64,000 bases of DNA from Nocardia cyriacigeorgica GUH-2 (GCF_000284035.1 NC_016887.1:1612001-1676000), one strand, 5' to 3'; shown: positions 53,485-63,855, numbered from the stretch's first letter. Numbers and translations: made by a program. The notes: generated by a model not told the origin, from the letters alone.

Positions 53485-53913
53485 ATGAGCATCGATGTGA
53501 CACCCACTGGCTACGAGCCCGCCGACCTCGAGACAGAACTCGCCGCGATCCGCGCGGTCGTCGACACCGTCGCCCACGCGCAGGCCAACGAACTCGTGGA
53601 CGAATTCACCGGCCTGTTCCGGGCGGACGCCGTGTGGACCACCGGCCATGGAAAGAGATTGTTCGGCCGCCCCGCCATCGCCGAATTCACCGCGAAAGTG
53701 CTGCCGGGCGCCACCACGGACGGCACAGCGACGTACGAGGTGGAGCACGTTCAGTTCCTGCGTCCCGATGTGGCGGCGGTCAAGATCCGGCAGCATTACC
53801 GGACCCATGACGGCGAGCTCGTCAGCGAGGGCACCCCGCTGTACGTGATGACCAAGGAGGACGGGCGCTGGACGCTCACCGCCGGGCAGAACACGCCTGT
53901 CGTCACCGAATAG
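53485..53913 (+). CDS. SgcJ/EcaC-type (NTF2-like) protein
   Basis: 142 residues, cone-shaped NTF2/DUF4440 fold: an N-terminal helix pair (IRAVVDTVAHAQANELVDEF), TGLFRADAVWTTGHGKRLFG, IAEFTAKVLPGA and final strands with KEDGRWTLTAGQNTPVV. Annotated relatives are called SgcJ/EcaC family oxidoreductases, but the biochemical role is unclear. The ATG at 53485 is chosen; the frame is open far upstream through the leader region of sirA on the other strand. Possible control by a CRP-like site and an inverted repeat. Confidence 0.78.
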   Translation: MSIDVTPTGYEPADLETELAAIRAVVDTVAHAQANELVDEFTGLFRADAVWTTGHGKRLFGRPAIAEFTAKVLPGATTDGTATYEVEHVQFLRPDVAAVKIRQHYRTHDGELVSEGTPLYVMTKEDGRWTLTAGQNTPVVTE

Positions 53914-53975
53914 TCGCGGCGGGTGTCGCCGGCTGCGCTGAGCAGCCCCCAGAGCGCCATCAAGGTCAACGTGGC

Positions 53976-54065
53976 GGCGTGCTGGACGGCGTGACGCAGC
54001 ATCAACGCGGCACGGCGTGCTGGACAACGTGGCGCGCTGTGCAGGTCGATGTGGGCGTGCTGATC
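53976..54065 (+). repeat. Three short direct repeats between two convergent genes
   Basis: GGCGTGCTGGAC at 53976-53987 and 54014-54025 and GGCGTGCTGATC at 54054-54065, spaced 38 and 40 bases. The last copy reaches the rsmE stop codon. Confidence 0.4.
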
Positions 54066-54807
54066 AGCCCCAGCGCGCTGTCAACGCGCCCAGGGCTCCC
54101 AGGGCGACGGCCGCTGCCGTGGACGTCCGCAACACCGTCGGCCCGAGCAGCACCACATCGGCGCCGGCCTCGGCCAGCGCCGTCAGCTCCGCATCGTCGA
54201 GCCCGCCCTCGGGTCCGACGATCAGCATGATCGCCTGCGCCTCGCGCAGCGGCAGCTCGGTGAACCGGGACTCGCCGGATTCGTGCAGCGCCGCCACCAC
54301 GGCGCCGTCCGCCTTCGCGGCGCGCACCGCGGTCAGCAGGTCGGCCGTGCGGTGCAGGCCGGTGACCTCGGGAATGTAGGCGCGCCGGGATTGCCGGGCC
54401 GCCGATTTGGCCGCGGCCCGCCATTTCCCGACGCCCTTGTCCGCCTTGGCTTCCCAGTTCGCCACGCAGCGGGCGGCCTGCCACGGCACGATGACGTCGG
54501 CGCCCGCCTCGGTCATCAGCTCGACCGCCAGCTCGGACCGATCGGATTTGGGCAGCGCCTGCACCACGGTGACCGGCGGCCGCGCCGGTGCCGCGACCGA
54601 GCTGGCCCGCACGGCGAGTTCGAGCCGGTCGCGCTGGGCGGCAACGACTTCGGATTCGGCGAGCAGGCCACGTCCATCAGAGAGGATGATCTGCTCACCC
54701 ACCCGGATGCGCCGCACCGTGGCGGCATGCCTGCCCTCGGGTCCGTCGAGCACGGCGATACCCCCGGGAGCGGGGATCTCGTCGAGATAGAAGACGGTCG
54801 CGGCCAC
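54064..54807 (-). CDS. rsmE: 16S rRNA (uracil-1498-N3)-methyltransferase
   Basis: 247 residues. N-terminal PUA-like domain (GPEGRHAATVRRIRVGEQIILSD) and C-terminal SPOUT knot with LIVGPEGGLDDAEL and LGPTVLRTSTAAAVAL. Methylates U1498 of 16S rRNA. The GTG start directly follows the dnaJ stop, so it belongs to the hrcA-dnaJ-rsmE cluster. Confidence 0.95.
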   Translation of the reverse strand: MAATVFYLDEIPAPGGIAVLDGPEGRHAATVRRIRVGEQIILSDGRGLLAESEVVAAQRDRLELAVRASSVAAPARPPVTVVQALPKSDRSELAVELMTEAGADVIVPWQAARCVANWEAKADKGVGKWRAAAKSAARQSRRAYIPEVTGLHRTADLLTAVRAAKADGAVVAALHESGESRFTELPLREAQAIMLIVGPEGGLDDAELTALAEAGADVVLLGPTVLRTSTAAAVALGALGALTARWG

Positions 54808-55962
54808 TCAGCGTCCGCTGAACGACGCGCGCAGCCGGGCGAACAGGCCGCTGTTGTGCTCGGACTGCGCCGACATCACCTCGGCCCGCTCCCGGTCGCG
54901 CAGACCCTTGTACTTGCGCAGCAGATCGGTCTGCTTGCTGTCCAGCTTGGTCGGGATGACGATGTCGAGGTGTGCGAGCAGATCACCGCGCGCGCCCGAC
55001 CGCAGCCGCGGCATACCGTGCCCGCGCAGCACCGACACCTCACCCGGCTGGGTGCCCGGCGCGATGGTCAGCTCGGTGGGGCCGTCGAGGATGGTGTCGA
55101 TGACGACGGTGGTGCCCAGCGCCGCGTCGACCATCGGGACCCGCACGGTGCAGTGCAGATCGTCGCCGTCGCGGACGAACACATCGTGCGGCTGCTCGAC
55201 CACCTCGACGTACAGATCACCCGCGTGACCGCCACCGGGACCGACCTCGCCCTGCGCGGCCAGCCGCACCCGCATGCCGTTGGCCACACCGGCCGGAATC
55301 GGCGCGGCGATCTCGCGGCGGGCCCGCACCCGGCCGTCGCCACCGCACTTGTGGCACGGATCGGGGATGGTCTCGCCCGCGCCGCGGCAGGTGGGGCACG
55401 GCCGCGAGGTCATCACCTGGCCGAGGAACGAACGCTGCACCGACTGAACCTCACCGGCGCCGGCGCAGGTCTCGCAGCGCACCGGCTTGGAATTGCCGTG
55501 GGTGCCCGCACCGTGGCAGCTGTCGCACAGGATGGCGGTGTCGACGGTCAGGTGCTTGGTGACGCCGACCGCGCATTCGGCCAGGCTGAGCCGCGTGCGC
55601 ACCAGCGAATCGGCGCCCGGCTGCACGCGGCCACGCGGCTTGCGGGCCCCGCCGGTCCCGCTCATGCCGCCGAAGAAGGCCTCGAACACGTCACCGAGGC
55701 CACCGAATCCGGCACCGGTGAAGCCGGCACCCGCACCGCCGCCGGACTCCAGCGGGTCGCCGCCCATATCGACGATGCGCCGCTTCTCCGGATCGGTCAG
55801 CACCTCGTAGGCCGCCGAGACCTCTTTGAAGCGCGCCTGGGCCGCCTCGTCGGGGTTGACGTCGGGATGCAGTTCGCGAGCCAGCTTGCGGTAAGCGCGT
55901 TTGAGCTCCTGGTCGGTCGCGTTCTTCGCGACGCCGAGCAGTCCGTAGTAGTCCCGTGCCAC
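54808..55962 (-). CDS. dnaJ: Chaperone DnaJ (DnaJ2 type)
   Basis: 384 residues: J domain with HPD (in [13 protein letters not shown]), Gly/Phe-rich linker (about 75-110), four CxxCxGxG zinc motifs ([32 protein letters not shown]) and the C-terminal client-binding domains. It stimulates the DnaK ATPase. Linked to hrcA upstream as in M. tuberculosis dnaJ2 (Rv2373c), not to dnaK. Confidence 0.96.
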   Translation of the reverse strand: MARDYYGLLGVAKNATDQELKRAYRKLARELHPDVNPDEAAQARFKEVSAAYEVLTDPEKRRIVDMGGDPLESGGGAGAGFTGAGFGGLGDVFEAFFGGMSGTGGARKPRGRVQPGADSLVRTRLSLAECAVGVTKHLTVDTAILCDSCHGAGTHGNSKPVRCETCAGAGEVQSVQRSFLGQVMTSRPCPTCRGAGETIPDPCHKCGGDGRVRARREIAAPIPAGVANGMRVRLAAQGEVGPGGGHAGDLYVEVVEQPHDVFVRDGDDLHCTVRVPMVDAALGTTVVIDTILDGPTELTIAPGTQPGEVSVLRGHGMPRLRSGARGDLLAHLDIVIPTKLDSKQTDLLRKYKGLRDRERAEVMSAQSEHNSGLFARLRASFSGR

Positions 55963-56136
55963 TTGAGTTCTCTAGTCCTTGATCGCTGTCCACAGTTCCG
56001 ACTGCGTACGGCCGGACGCTGCTGGGCTCGTCTATGGCCCGTACCGCTCCAACCGCACAGCATTAGTCGGGTTCACTCAACTTTATCCGGCCGGAGATTC
56101 GAGCGTATCAGTGGAGGCGAGGGCCGGGCTCGCTCG

Positions 56137-57168
56137 TCAGCGTTCGGCGAGGACCTCACCGATGTACTTGGCCACCGCGGCCACCGAGGCGATCGTGCCC
56201 GGGTAGTCCATCCGGGTCGGGCCGAGCACGCCCATGCCGCCGAGGACCGCGCCGGACGCGCCGTAACCGGTGGATACCACCGAGGTTCCGCGCATCTGCT
56301 CGACCTGGGTCTCCTCACCGATGCGCACCGTCACGGTGCCCGGTTGCTGGGCGGCCGCGAGCAGTTTGAGCACCACCACCTGCTCCTCGAGCGCCTCCAG
56401 CACCGCGCGCAGCGAGCCGGGGAATCCGAAGTCGGCGGCATTGCGGGTGAGGTTGGCGGTGCCGCCGAGCACCAGCCGCTCCTCGGGGTGCTCGACCAGT
56501 GTTTCGACCAGCACCGTGGCCACGCGGACCAGTACGTCACGCAGGCGCGGCGGCGCCTGTTCGGGCAGCTGCGCGACCGCGGCGGAGGCGTTGGCGAGCC
56601 GCTTGCCGTCCATCGCGCCGCCGAGCATGCCGCGCAGCGCGGCCAGATCCTCGTCGTCGACGAGGGCGCCCAGTTCCACGATGCGCTGATCGACGCGGCC
56701 GGTATCGGTGATGACCACCAGCAGCAGGCGTGCCGGATTGAGCGCGACGACCTCGATATGACGCACGGTGGAGGCCGATACGGTCGGGTACTGGACGACG
56801 GCGACCTGGCGGGTCAGCTGGGCCAGCAGGCGCACGCCGCGGCGCAGCACATCGTCGAGGTCGACGCCCGATTCCAGGAATTCCAGGATGGCCCGGCGTT
56901 CGGCGGGCGAGAGCGGCTTCACGTCGGCGATCCGGTCCACGAACTGCCGGTAGCCCTTATCGGTGGGCACCCGCCCGGAACTGGTGTGCGGCTGGGTGAT
57001 GTAGCCCTCGGCCTCCAGGACCGCCATATCGTTGCGCACGGTGGCGCTGGACACTCCCAGGTTGTGCCGCTCGACAAGGGTTTTCGAGCCGATCGGCTCC
57101 TTGGTCGAGACGTAGTCGGCAACGATTGCCCGCAGGACCTCGAACCGTCTGTCCTCGGTGCTCGACAT
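56137..57168 (-). CDS. hrcA: Heat-inducible transcription repressor HrcA
   Basis: 343 residues. N-terminal winged helix ([20 protein letters not shown], then [18 protein letters not shown]) and a GAF-like plus dimerisation region with [17 protein letters not shown]. It represses chaperone genes through CIRCE elements in a GroEL-dependent way. No CIRCE sequence was found near hrcA or dnaJ in this window, so its targets lie elsewhere. The ATG at 57168 has GGAGG 8 bases upstream. Confidence 0.95.
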   Translation of the reverse strand: MSSTEDRRFEVLRAIVADYVSTKEPIGSKTLVERHNLGVSSATVRNDMAVLEAEGYITQPHTSSGRVPTDKGYRQFVDRIADVKPLSPAERRAILEFLESGVDLDDVLRRGVRLLAQLTRQVAVVQYPTVSASTVRHIEVVALNPARLLLVVITDTGRVDQRIVELGALVDDEDLAALRGMLGGAMDGKRLANASAAVAQLPEQAPPRLRDVLVRVATVLVETLVEHPEERLVLGGTANLTRNAADFGFPGSLRAVLEALEEQVVVLKLLAAAQQPGTVTVRIGEETQVEQMRGTSVVSTGYGASGAVLGGMGVLGPTRMDYPGTIASVAAVAKYIGEVLAER

Positions 57169-57222
57169 CGGCCCCACCTCCTCGCTCGCGTGGGCACGCA
57201 GTCGTGGCCGTTTCAGCGCGCC

Positions 57223-57228
57223 ACCATA
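57223..57228 (-). promoter_or_regulatory. -10 box of hrcA
   Basis: TATGGT on the minus strand, about 55 bases before the hrcA ATG. No clear -35. Confidence 0.35.
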
Positions 57229-57410
57229 CTGGGCCCGGCCGACTTCCGCCGGACCTCACCCATCCATTTTAGTGGGCGCGGCGCGATCGGCCCCCGGTCG
57301 CGCGTCGGCGCGGCGACCGCACGCCCCCGCGCGGGCCCGGCAACCGTCGGCCGGCCGTGATAGTTTGCCCGGCGTCTCGCATCGCAACGACACGGAACGG
57401 GGGGATCCGG

Positions 57411-57884
57411 ATGTTCGACGACCCGGCCGGGGCGGCCGACGACCTCAATCGGCGGGCCCAGATCCTGGAACGCAAAGCCCAGCAGTATCAGGCGTTGCAC
57501 AGCCGGATGGCGGCGCTGTCGGTGACCGAGACCTCCGATGGTGGACGTGTGACAGTGACCGTCGACGGTAACGGCCTGCCGACCGATATCCGCTTCTCCG
57601 ACGGCATTCGCGGCATCGGCCCGGCCGCCCTGTCCGCCGAACTCATGGCGTGCCTGCATCGCGCCCAGGCTCGCCTGCGCCGCGAGGTCGCCGCGACGGT
57701 CGAAGAGGTCGTGGGCGACGACGAGGCCGGTGCCCGCATCATCGGCCAGTACGCCGAGCGGTTCGCGGATGAGGAAGCCGAGCCGGAGCCACCGGCTCCC
57801 ATCGCGCCGCCGGCCGACCTGCGTGGTCCCGACTCCGACGACCCGGACGACCAGTTCTACCGCGGCAAGTCCTGGTTGGTGTGA
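57411..57884 (+). CDS. YbaB/EbfC-family protein
   Basis: 157 residues. An N-terminal helix (DDLNRRAQILERKAQQYQAL) leads into the YbaB core VTVTVDGNGLPTDIRFSDGI and a second helix, followed by an acidic, Pro-rich tail. YbaB proteins are small nucleoid-associated DNA-binding dimers; actinobacteria have many paralogues, some near secretion or regulatory loci, whose role is unclear. GGGGA lies about 6 bases before the ATG. It is a lone gene between hrcA and hemW, pointing opposite to both. Confidence 0.72.
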   Translation: MFDDPAGAADDLNRRAQILERKAQQYQALHSRMAALSVTETSDGGRVTVTVDGNGLPTDIRFSDGIRGIGPAALSAELMACLHRAQARLRREVAATVEEVVGDDEAGARIIGQYAERFADEEAEPEPPAPIAPPADLRGPDSDDPDDQFYRGKSWLV

Positions 57885-57949
57885 TCGCCGCGTACTGACG
57901 TCTTTGCCGGAACCGGTTGCTACGGCGTGGTTTACGGGCTGATTCGGAT

Positions 57950-59158
57950 TCAGCTCACCAGGTCGCGCACCACGCCGTCGGCCAGCAGTCGGCCCTGATC
58001 GGTGAGCACCAGGTGATCGTCGCGCAGCGTGGCGCGGCCGTCCGCGATGATCTGCTGTGCCTTCGCCACTCCGGCCGGGTCCAGATCGGCCATCGGCAAT
58101 CCGGTGCGCAGCCGGACGGTGAGCATGATGCGCTCGAGGTAGCGCTCCTCGTCGGTGAGCGATTCCCATCCGGCGGCGGGCAATCCGCCGTCGGCCACCC
58201 GATCGGCGTACCGCGCCGGATGCTTGACGTTCCACCAGCGCACTCCGCCGAGGTGGCTGTGCGCACCGGGGCCCGCGCCGAGCCAGTCACCGCCGTCCCA
58301 GTAGCCGAGATTGTGGCGGCAGCGGGCGGCGTCGGAGGCGGCCCAGTTGGAGACCTCGTACCAGGTCAGTCCGGCGGCACCGAGCCGTGCGTCGAGACGT
58401 TCGTAGCGGGCGGCGAGGACATCGTCGTCGGGTGCGGGCAGCTCGCCCCGGCGGACCCGGCGGGCGAGGGCGGTGCCGTCCTCGACGATGAGCGCATATG
58501 CCGAGACGTGGTCCACGCCCGCCGCGAGTACGGCGTCGATGCTGGCGTCCAGGTCGCTGTCGCGTTCGCCGGGCGTGCCGTAGATCAGATCCAGGTTGAC
58601 GTGCTCGAACCCGGCAGCGCGCGCCTCCTTCGCGGCCGCGACCGCCCGGCCGGGCGTGTGGGTGCGGTCGAGGACGGCCAGCACGTGCTGGGCCGCGGAC
58701 TGCATACCGAGGGAGACGCGGGTGTACCCGGCCGAGCGGATCCGCTCGAAGAACGCGGGCGAGGTCGACTCGGGGTTGGATTCGGTGGTGATCTCGGCGT
58801 CGGCGGCCAGCGTGAACTCGGCGCGCACGGCGTCGAGCACCGCGGCCAGCCCGTCGCCACCTAGCAGCGAGGGCGTTCCACCGCCGACGAAGATCGTGGC
58901 GACCTCGGGTGTGGCGCTGGGCAGGGCCGCGAACTGTCGCGCCGCCGTCGCCAGTTCGCCGCGCAACGCCGTCATCCAGGACTCCGGCGAGGACGAACTG
59001 CCCAGCTCACCGGCGGTATAGGTATTGAAGTCGCAGTACCCGCAGCGAGTCGCGCAGAACGGCACATGCACGTAGATGCCGAACGGCCCGCCCCCGAAAT
59101 CGCGCAGCACCGGGACGGCGTCGTCGGTGCGCGGTGCGGTGGAAGCGGGAGAACTCAC
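57950..59158 (-). CDS. hemW: Radical SAM heme chaperone HemW
   Basis: 402 residues. Radical SAM cluster CATRCGYCDF (CxxxCxxC), GGGTPSLL, ESNPES and SLGMQSAAQHVL, with the HemW C-terminal domain (HNLGYWDGGDWLGAGPGAHS). Unlike HemN it lacks the extra N-terminal region of coproporphyrinogen dehydrogenase, so heme transfer is the likely role. The GTG at 59158 gives the family N-terminus; the open frame further upstream is low-complexity. Confidence 0.9.
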   Translation of the reverse strand: MSSPASTAPRTDDAVPVLRDFGGGPFGIYVHVPFCATRCGYCDFNTYTAGELGSSSSPESWMTALRGELATAARQFAALPSATPEVATIFVGGGTPSLLGGDGLAAVLDAVRAEFTLAADAEITTESNPESTSPAFFERIRSAGYTRVSLGMQSAAQHVLAVLDRTHTPGRAVAAAKEARAAGFEHVNLDLIYGTPGERDSDLDASIDAVLAAGVDHVSAYALIVEDGTALARRVRRGELPAPDDDVLAARYERLDARLGAAGLTWYEVSNWAASDAARCRHNLGYWDGGDWLGAGPGAHSHLGGVRWWNVKHPARYADRVADGGLPAAGWESLTDEERYLERIMLTVRLRTGLPMADLDPAGVAKAQQIIADGRATLRDDHLVLTDQGRLLADGVVRDLVS

Positions 59159-59262
59159 CGCTCCAGTGTGCCCGTGCCGGTCCGCGCCGACGCACCCGAC
59201 CTGGGTGTTTGCCGCCACGTCCGCGCCCGCATAATCGGTGGGCGGCTGTCGGTGCCGCGCGT

Positions 59263-59268
59263 TAAACT
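59263..59268 (+). promoter_or_regulatory. Possible -10 box upstream of phoH
   Basis: TAAACT (TANNNT), about 130 bases before the phoH GTG, in the hemW-phoH divergent spacer. No clear -35. Confidence 0.3.
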
Positions 59269-59400
59269 CGGAACATCCACAGCGCATCATCTCCACCGCG
59301 CCGGAGCAGCGCCGATGCCGCCGTAGGGGCGGTGGTCGGCAAGGGTGTGGGGCGGGTGATGCGGCGGCTCCGAGACCGGAAAGCAGGCTAAGGCCACTAC

Positions 59401-60507
59401 GTGAGAACCCAAGGTGAGATCGGCGATCCGGCGACCCCCGCGGCCGGCAATGGTGCAGACATCGGCAGCACGGGTCCCGCGGCACGCACCGTACGTTCCA
59501 GTATCGAACTCGCACCGGAGTCCGTTTTCCCGTTCCTCGGATCGGCCGACCAGAACCTGCGTGAACTCGAAGAGCTGCTCGACGCCGACATCCATGTGCG
59601 CGGCAATTCCGTCACCCTCACCGGTAAGGCCGCCGATGTGGCGCTGGCCGAGCGGGTCGTCGAACAGCTCGTCGCGCTGACCGGCCGCAACCGCGTGGTC
59701 ACCCCCGAGGCCGTGCGCCACACCGTCTCCATGCTCACCGAGGGCAGCGCCGAATCGCCCGCCGAGGTGCTCAGCCTCGACATCCTGTCCCGGCGCGGCA
59801 AGACCATCCGCCCCAAGACGCTCAACCAGAAGCGCTATGTCGACGCCATCGACGCCAACACCATCGTGTTCGGCATCGGCCCCGCCGGCACCGGCAAGAC
59901 CTATCTCGCCATGGCCAAGGCCGTGCAGGCCTTGCAGTCCAAGCAGGTCAACCGCATCATCCTCACCCGGCCCGCCGTCGAGGCCGGTGAACGCCTCGGC
60001 TTCCTGCCCGGCACCCTCAACGAGAAGATCGACCCGTACCTGCGCCCGCTCTACGACGCCCTGCACGACATGATGGATCCCGAGGCCATCCCGAAGCTGA
60101 TGGCCGCCGGCGTCATCGAGGTCGCACCCCTGGCCTATATGCGTGGCCGCACGCTCAACGACTCGTTCATCATCCTGGACGAGGCGCAGAACACCACGGC
60201 CGAGCAGATGAAGATGTTCCTGACCAGGCTCGGATTCGGCTCGAAGATCGTGGTCACCGGTGACGTCACCCAGGTCGACCTGCCCAACGGGTCGCGTTCC
60301 GGCCTGCGGGCGGCCAGTGAGATCCTCACCGAGATCGAGGACATCCACTTCGCCGAACTCACCAGCAGCGACGTCGTCCGCCACCGTCTGGTCTCCGACA
60401 TCGTCGACGCCTACGACCGCTTCGAAGCCGAAACCCGCCCGGTCGGCCCGCACATGCCGGGCAACCGGGCCCAGCGCCGTGCCGCCAACCGCACCGGACG
60501 CCGCTGA
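59401..60507 (+). CDS. phoH: PhoH-like ATPase
   Basis: 368 residues. N-terminal KH-like region ([20 protein letters not shown]) followed by the PhoH ATPase with Walker [29 protein letters not shown] and Walker B IILDEAQN. Predicted RNA helicase/ATPase acting with YbeY in rRNA processing. The GTG is the first codon of the frame. phoH-ybeY order equals Rv2368c-Rv2367c. Confidence 0.93.
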   Translation: MRTQGEIGDPATPAAGNGADIGSTGPAARTVRSSIELAPESVFPFLGSADQNLRELEELLDADIHVRGNSVTLTGKAADVALAERVVEQLVALTGRNRVVTPEAVRHTVSMLTEGSAESPAEVLSLDILSRRGKTIRPKTLNQKRYVDAIDANTIVFGIGPAGTGKTYLAMAKAVQALQSKQVNRIILTRPAVEAGERLGFLPGTLNEKIDPYLRPLYDALHDMMDPEAIPKLMAAGVIEVAPLAYMRGRTLNDSFIILDEAQNTTAEQMKMFLTRLGFGSKIVVTGDVTQVDLPNGSRSGLRAASEILTEIEDIHFAELTSSDVVRHRLVSDIVDAYDRFEAETRPVGPHMPGNRAQRRAANRTGRR

Positions 60508-60560
60508 ATCGATCGCGCACCCGGCGGGGTTGCGGTCGGACGGTGACCGGCCGCACCCAT

Positions 60561-60566
60561 TAGGCT
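60561..60566 (+). promoter_or_regulatory. -10 box for leaderless ybeY transcript
   Basis: TAGGCT (TANNNT) ends 6 bases before the ybeY GTG. It suggests an internal promoter in the phoH-era cluster. Confidence 0.45.
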
Positions 60567-60572
60567 GACCTG

Positions 60573-61121
60573 GTGAGTATCGAGATCGCCAACGAGTCGG
60601 GTATGGACGTGCCCGAGGAAGATCTGGTCGGTGTCGCACGGTTCGTGATCGCGCGGATGGATGTGCACCCGGCCGCGGAGCTGTCCATGGTGCTGGTCGA
60701 TCTCGACACCATGGCCGACCTGCATATGCGCTGGATGGATCTGCCGGGGCCGACCGACGTGATGTCGTTCCCGATGGACGAACTCGAGCCGGGTGGGCGG
60801 CCCGACAGTCCCGAACCCGGCCCCTCCATGCTCGGCGATATCGTGCTGTGCCCCGAGTTCGCGCTCGGTCAGGCCCGCAAGGCCGGTCATTCCCTCGATC
60901 ACGAACTCGCGCTGCTCACCGTGCACGGTGTGCTGCACCTGCTCGGCTACGACCATGCCGAGCCGGAGGAGGAGAAGGAGATGTTCGCGCTGCAGGCCCG
61001 GCTGCTCGAGGAGTGGTACGAGAGCCTGCGCGAGGCCCGCCGCCGCGCCGAACTCGCCGAACGCGACGCCCGCCTGCTGGGTAAAGCGGGCTTCACGACG
61101 CCGGGTGATGCTCAGGCGTGA
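60573..61121 (+). CDS. ybeY: Endoribonuclease YbeY (rRNA maturation factor)
   Basis: 182 residues. Zinc motif [11 protein letters not shown] (H-x3-H-x5-H) and the conserved [12 protein letters not shown]. Takes part in 16S rRNA 3' maturation and 70S quality control. The charged helical C-terminus is longer than in E. coli. The stop overlaps the next GTG (GTGA). Confidence 0.95.
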   Translation: MSIEIANESGMDVPEEDLVGVARFVIARMDVHPAAELSMVLVDLDTMADLHMRWMDLPGPTDVMSFPMDELEPGGRPDSPEPGPSMLGDIVLCPEFALGQARKAGHSLDHELALLTVHGVLHLLGYDHAEPEEEKEMFALQARLLEEWYESLREARRRAELAERDARLLGKAGFTTPGDAQA

Positions 61122-62452
61122 ACGCGCTGACTCTGATCGTCCTGGCGGTCCTGCTGGTTCCCGTCGGCGGTGTGTTCGCCGCCGTCGACTCCGCGCTGAA
61201 CACGATTTCGCCCGCTAGGCTCGACGATATGGTGCGTGCCGAACGGGCCGGCGCCGCGCGCTTGAGCCGCATCGTCGACGACCGGCCGCGCTATGTGAAT
61301 CTCATGGTGCTGCTGCGCATCCTGTGCGAGATCACCGCGACGGTCCTGCTCGCGGCAGCGCTGGCCACCATGCTGTCGGACGGGATGGCGCTGCTGCTGA
61401 CCGCGGTGATCATGGTGCTGGTCGACTATGTGGTGATCGGGGTCGGCCCGCGCACCCTCGGTCGCCAGCATGCTTATTCGATCGCCTTGGCCGCCGCGCT
61501 GCCGTTGCAGTTCATCGGCGCGCTGCTCGGCCCGGTCAGCCGGCTGCTGATTCTCATCGGAAACGCGATCACCCCCGGTAAGGGTTTCCGCAACGGCCCG
61601 TTCGCCTCGGAGATCGAACTGCGCGAGGTGGTCGATATGGCCCGTGAGCGCGGCGTCGTCGCCGATGACGAGCGCCGGATGATCCAGTCGGTCTTCGAAC
61701 TCGGCGATACCGCGGCCCGCGCGGTGATGGTGCCGCGCACCGAGATGGTGTGGATCGAACAGGACAAGACCGCGGCGCAGGCCACCTCGCTGGCGGTGCG
61801 CAGCGGCCATTCCCGGATTCCGGTGATCGGCGCCAACGTCGACGACATCTTGGGCGTCGTCTATCTGAAAGACCTTGTGCAGTACGGCGATCGCGGCCGC
61901 AGCGTGCAGGTGCGCGAGGTGATGCGCCCCGCGGTGTTCATGCCCGACTCCAAACCACTCGACGACCTGCTCGACGAGATGCAGCGCCGCCGCAACCATA
62001 TGGCCCTGCTGGTCGACGAATACGGCGGTATCGCGGGCCTGGTCACCATCGAGGATGTGCTCGAGGAGATCGTCGGTGAGATCGCCGACGAGTACGACAC
62101 CGACGAGACTCCGCCCATCGAGCAGCTCGACGACGACCGCTATCGGGTCTCGGCGCGACTGTCTATCGAGGATCTGGGTGAGCTGTACGGACTCGAGATC
62201 GACGAAGAGGATGTCGACACCGTGGGCGGGCTGCTCGCCCATGAGCTGGGGCGGGTCCCGCTGCCCGGTTCGGAGATCACCGCCCACGGCTTGCAATTGC
62301 GTGGCGAAGGCGGACCCGACACCCGCGGCCGGGTGCGTGTGCACACGGTGGTGGTGAGCCGGGCGGTCGACGGCGAGACGGCATCGAACGGTAACGGCGC
62401 GGCCGGGGAGATCCCGGGCGGCCGAGACGAACAGGAGACACCGAATGACTGA
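61118..62452 (+). CDS. CNNM/CorC-type membrane protein (DUF21-CBS-CorC_HlyC)
   Basis: 444 residues. DUF21 membrane domain with three or four helices (residues 1-150), two CBS domains (starting at [14 protein letters not shown] and [12 protein letters not shown]) and a CorC_HlyC FAD-like C-terminal domain. Predicted Mg2+/Co2+ exporter or transport regulator; older annotation 'hemolysin'. Corresponds to Rv2366c. Overlaps both neighbours by 4-8 bases. Confidence 0.9.
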   Translation: MNALTLIVLAVLLVPVGGVFAAVDSALNTISPARLDDMVRAERAGAARLSRIVDDRPRYVNLMVLLRILCEITATVLLAAALATMLSDGMALLLTAVIMVLVDYVVIGVGPRTLGRQHAYSIALAAALPLQFIGALLGPVSRLLILIGNAITPGKGFRNGPFASEIELREVVDMARERGVVADDERRMIQSVFELGDTAARAVMVPRTEMVWIEQDKTAAQATSLAVRSGHSRIPVIGANVDDILGVVYLKDLVQYGDRGRSVQVREVMRPAVFMPDSKPLDDLLDEMQRRRNHMALLVDEYGGIAGLVTIEDVLEEIVGEIADEYDTDETPPIEQLDDDRYRVSARLSIEDLGELYGLEIDEEDVDTVGGLLAHELGRVPLPGSEITAHGLQLRGEGGPDTRGRVRVHTVVVSRAVDGETASNGNGAAGEIPGGRDEQETPND

Positions 62453-62795
62453 ACTGGATGCCGAGGACAACAAGTTGCTGGTGCTGGCGCGTGGCGCGAT
62501 GGCCCGCACCGAGGGCACCAACGGCGCCGCCGTCCGTGACTCCGACGGCCGCACCTATGCCGCGGGTCAGGTGACGCTGGAGGCCTTGCGCCTGACCGCC
62601 TTGCAGGCCGCCGTCGCCGCCGCGATCTCCAGCGGCGCCGAGGGTTTCGAAGCGGCCGTGGTGGTCGGCGGCAAGTTCTCCGATCCCGGCGTCACCGCGG
62701 TGCGCGAGGTGTCGGCGCAGGCACGGATCGTGTTCACCGACCGCGCGGGCGCGGTGTTCGATATCGCCGAGGGTTTCGAGGTGCACGGTGGCTGA
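62445..62795 (+). CDS. Cytidine-deaminase-like protein lacking zinc ligands
   Basis: 116 residues with the cytidine deaminase fold order ([20 protein letters not shown], then [15 protein letters not shown]), but without the HAE/CAE and PCxxC motifs that bind zinc and carry catalysis. It is probably not an active deaminase. Conserved position between the CorC-like gene and era (Rv2365c) suggests a role linked to ribosome maturation. AGGAG lies before the ATG, which overlaps the previous stop; the end overlaps era by 8 bases. Confidence 0.8.
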   Translation: MTELDAEDNKLLVLARGAMARTEGTNGAAVRDSDGRTYAAGQVTLEALRLTALQAAVAAAISSGAEGFEAAVVVGGKFSDPGVTAVREVSAQARIVFTDRAGAVFDIAEGFEVHGG

Positions 62796-63711
62796 CCGAA
62801 TCGGCTCCGGTAAAGACGAATTCCGTTCCGGTTTCGTCTGTTTCGTCGGCCGGCCGAACACCGGCAAGTCGACGCTGACCAACGCGCTGGTGGGCGCGAA
62901 GATCGCGATCACCTCCTCGCGGCCGCAGACCACCCGCCACACCATCCGCGGCATCGTGCACCGCGAACACACCCAGCTGATCCTGGTCGATACCCCGGGC
63001 CTGCATCGCCCGCGCACGCTGCTCGGCCAGCGCCTCAACGACCTCGTGCGCGACACCTACTCCGAGGTCGACGTGATCGCGCTGTGCATCCCGGCCGACG
63101 AGAAAATCGGCCCCGGTGACCGCTGGATCGTGCAGCAGGTCAAGCAGATGGCGCCGAAGACGACACTGCTCGGCGTGGTCACCAAGATCGACAAGGTGAG
63201 CCGCGACCAGGTCGCCGCGCAGCTGCTCGCGGTGTCGCAGCTGCTGGGCCCGGACGCCGATGTGGTGCCGGTGTCGGCGGTCAAGGGTGAGCAGGTCGAG
63301 GTCCTGGTCGACGTCATCGCCTCGAAGATGCCGGAAGGTCCCGCGTTCTATCCCGACGGCGAATTGACCGATGAGCCCGAGGAAACCCTGATGGCCGAGC
63401 TCATCCGGGAGGCGGCCCTCGAGGGTGTGCGCGATGAGCTGCCGCATTCGCTGGCCGTCGTGATCGAAGAGGTCCTGCCCTATGAGGGCCGCGAGGACAT
63501 GCTGGACGTGCACGCGCTGCTGTATGTGGAGCGGCCGAGCCAGAAGGCGATCATCATCGGTAAGGGTGGCGCCAGGCTCAAGGAGGTCGGCACCAACGCC
63601 CGCAAGCAGATCGAGCACATCCTCGGCACCCGCATCTACCTGAACCTGCACGTGAAGGTGGCCAAGGACTGGCAGCGGGACCCGAAACAGCTGGGCAAGC
63701 TCGGTTTCTGA
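62788..63711 (+). CDS. era: GTPase Era
   Basis: 307 residues. G1 GRPNTGKST, G2/Era motif SSRPQTTRHTIRG, G3 DTPGLH, G4 TKID, and a C-terminal KH domain with IIIGKGGARLKEVG. Binds the 3' end of 16S rRNA during 30S assembly. The GTG start overlaps the preceding gene. Last gene of the phoH-ybeY-era cluster. Confidence 0.96.
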   Translation: MADRIGSGKDEFRSGFVCFVGRPNTGKSTLTNALVGAKIAITSSRPQTTRHTIRGIVHREHTQLILVDTPGLHRPRTLLGQRLNDLVRDTYSEVDVIALCIPADEKIGPGDRWIVQQVKQMAPKTTLLGVVTKIDKVSRDQVAAQLLAVSQLLGPDADVVPVSAVKGEQVEVLVDVIASKMPEGPAFYPDGELTDEPEETLMAELIREAALEGVRDELPHSLAVVIEEVLPYEGREDMLDVHALLYVERPSQKAIIIGKGGARLKEVGTNARKQIEHILGTRIYLNLHVKVAKDWQRDPKQLGKLGF

Positions 63712-63735
63712 GCCTTCACCGTCGGTGCGGGCTGC

Positions 63736-63741
63736 TATATT
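63736..63741 (+). promoter_or_regulatory. -10 box of the kinase gene
   Basis: TATATT, a strong TANNNT match about 115 bases before the start. A perfect 8-base hairpin, GGCGCCGG (63807-63814) and CCGGCGCC (63822-63829), lies in the predicted 5' untranslated region. Confidence 0.45.
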
Positions 63742-63855
63742 CCCGGGCGAGTTCGTCGTCGGCCGTCGAAGCTGGTCGCAGGCCCGCGTCCCGATGACGA
63801 GCACGCGGCGCCGGAAGGGTCCCGGCGCCGATGCGGTTGTGGGAGGACGGTGCCG

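Noticed and set aside
55963-57410. CIRCE operator near hrcA/dnaJ
   Set aside because: TTAGCACTC-N9-GAGTGCTAA was looked for in the spacers around both genes and not found.
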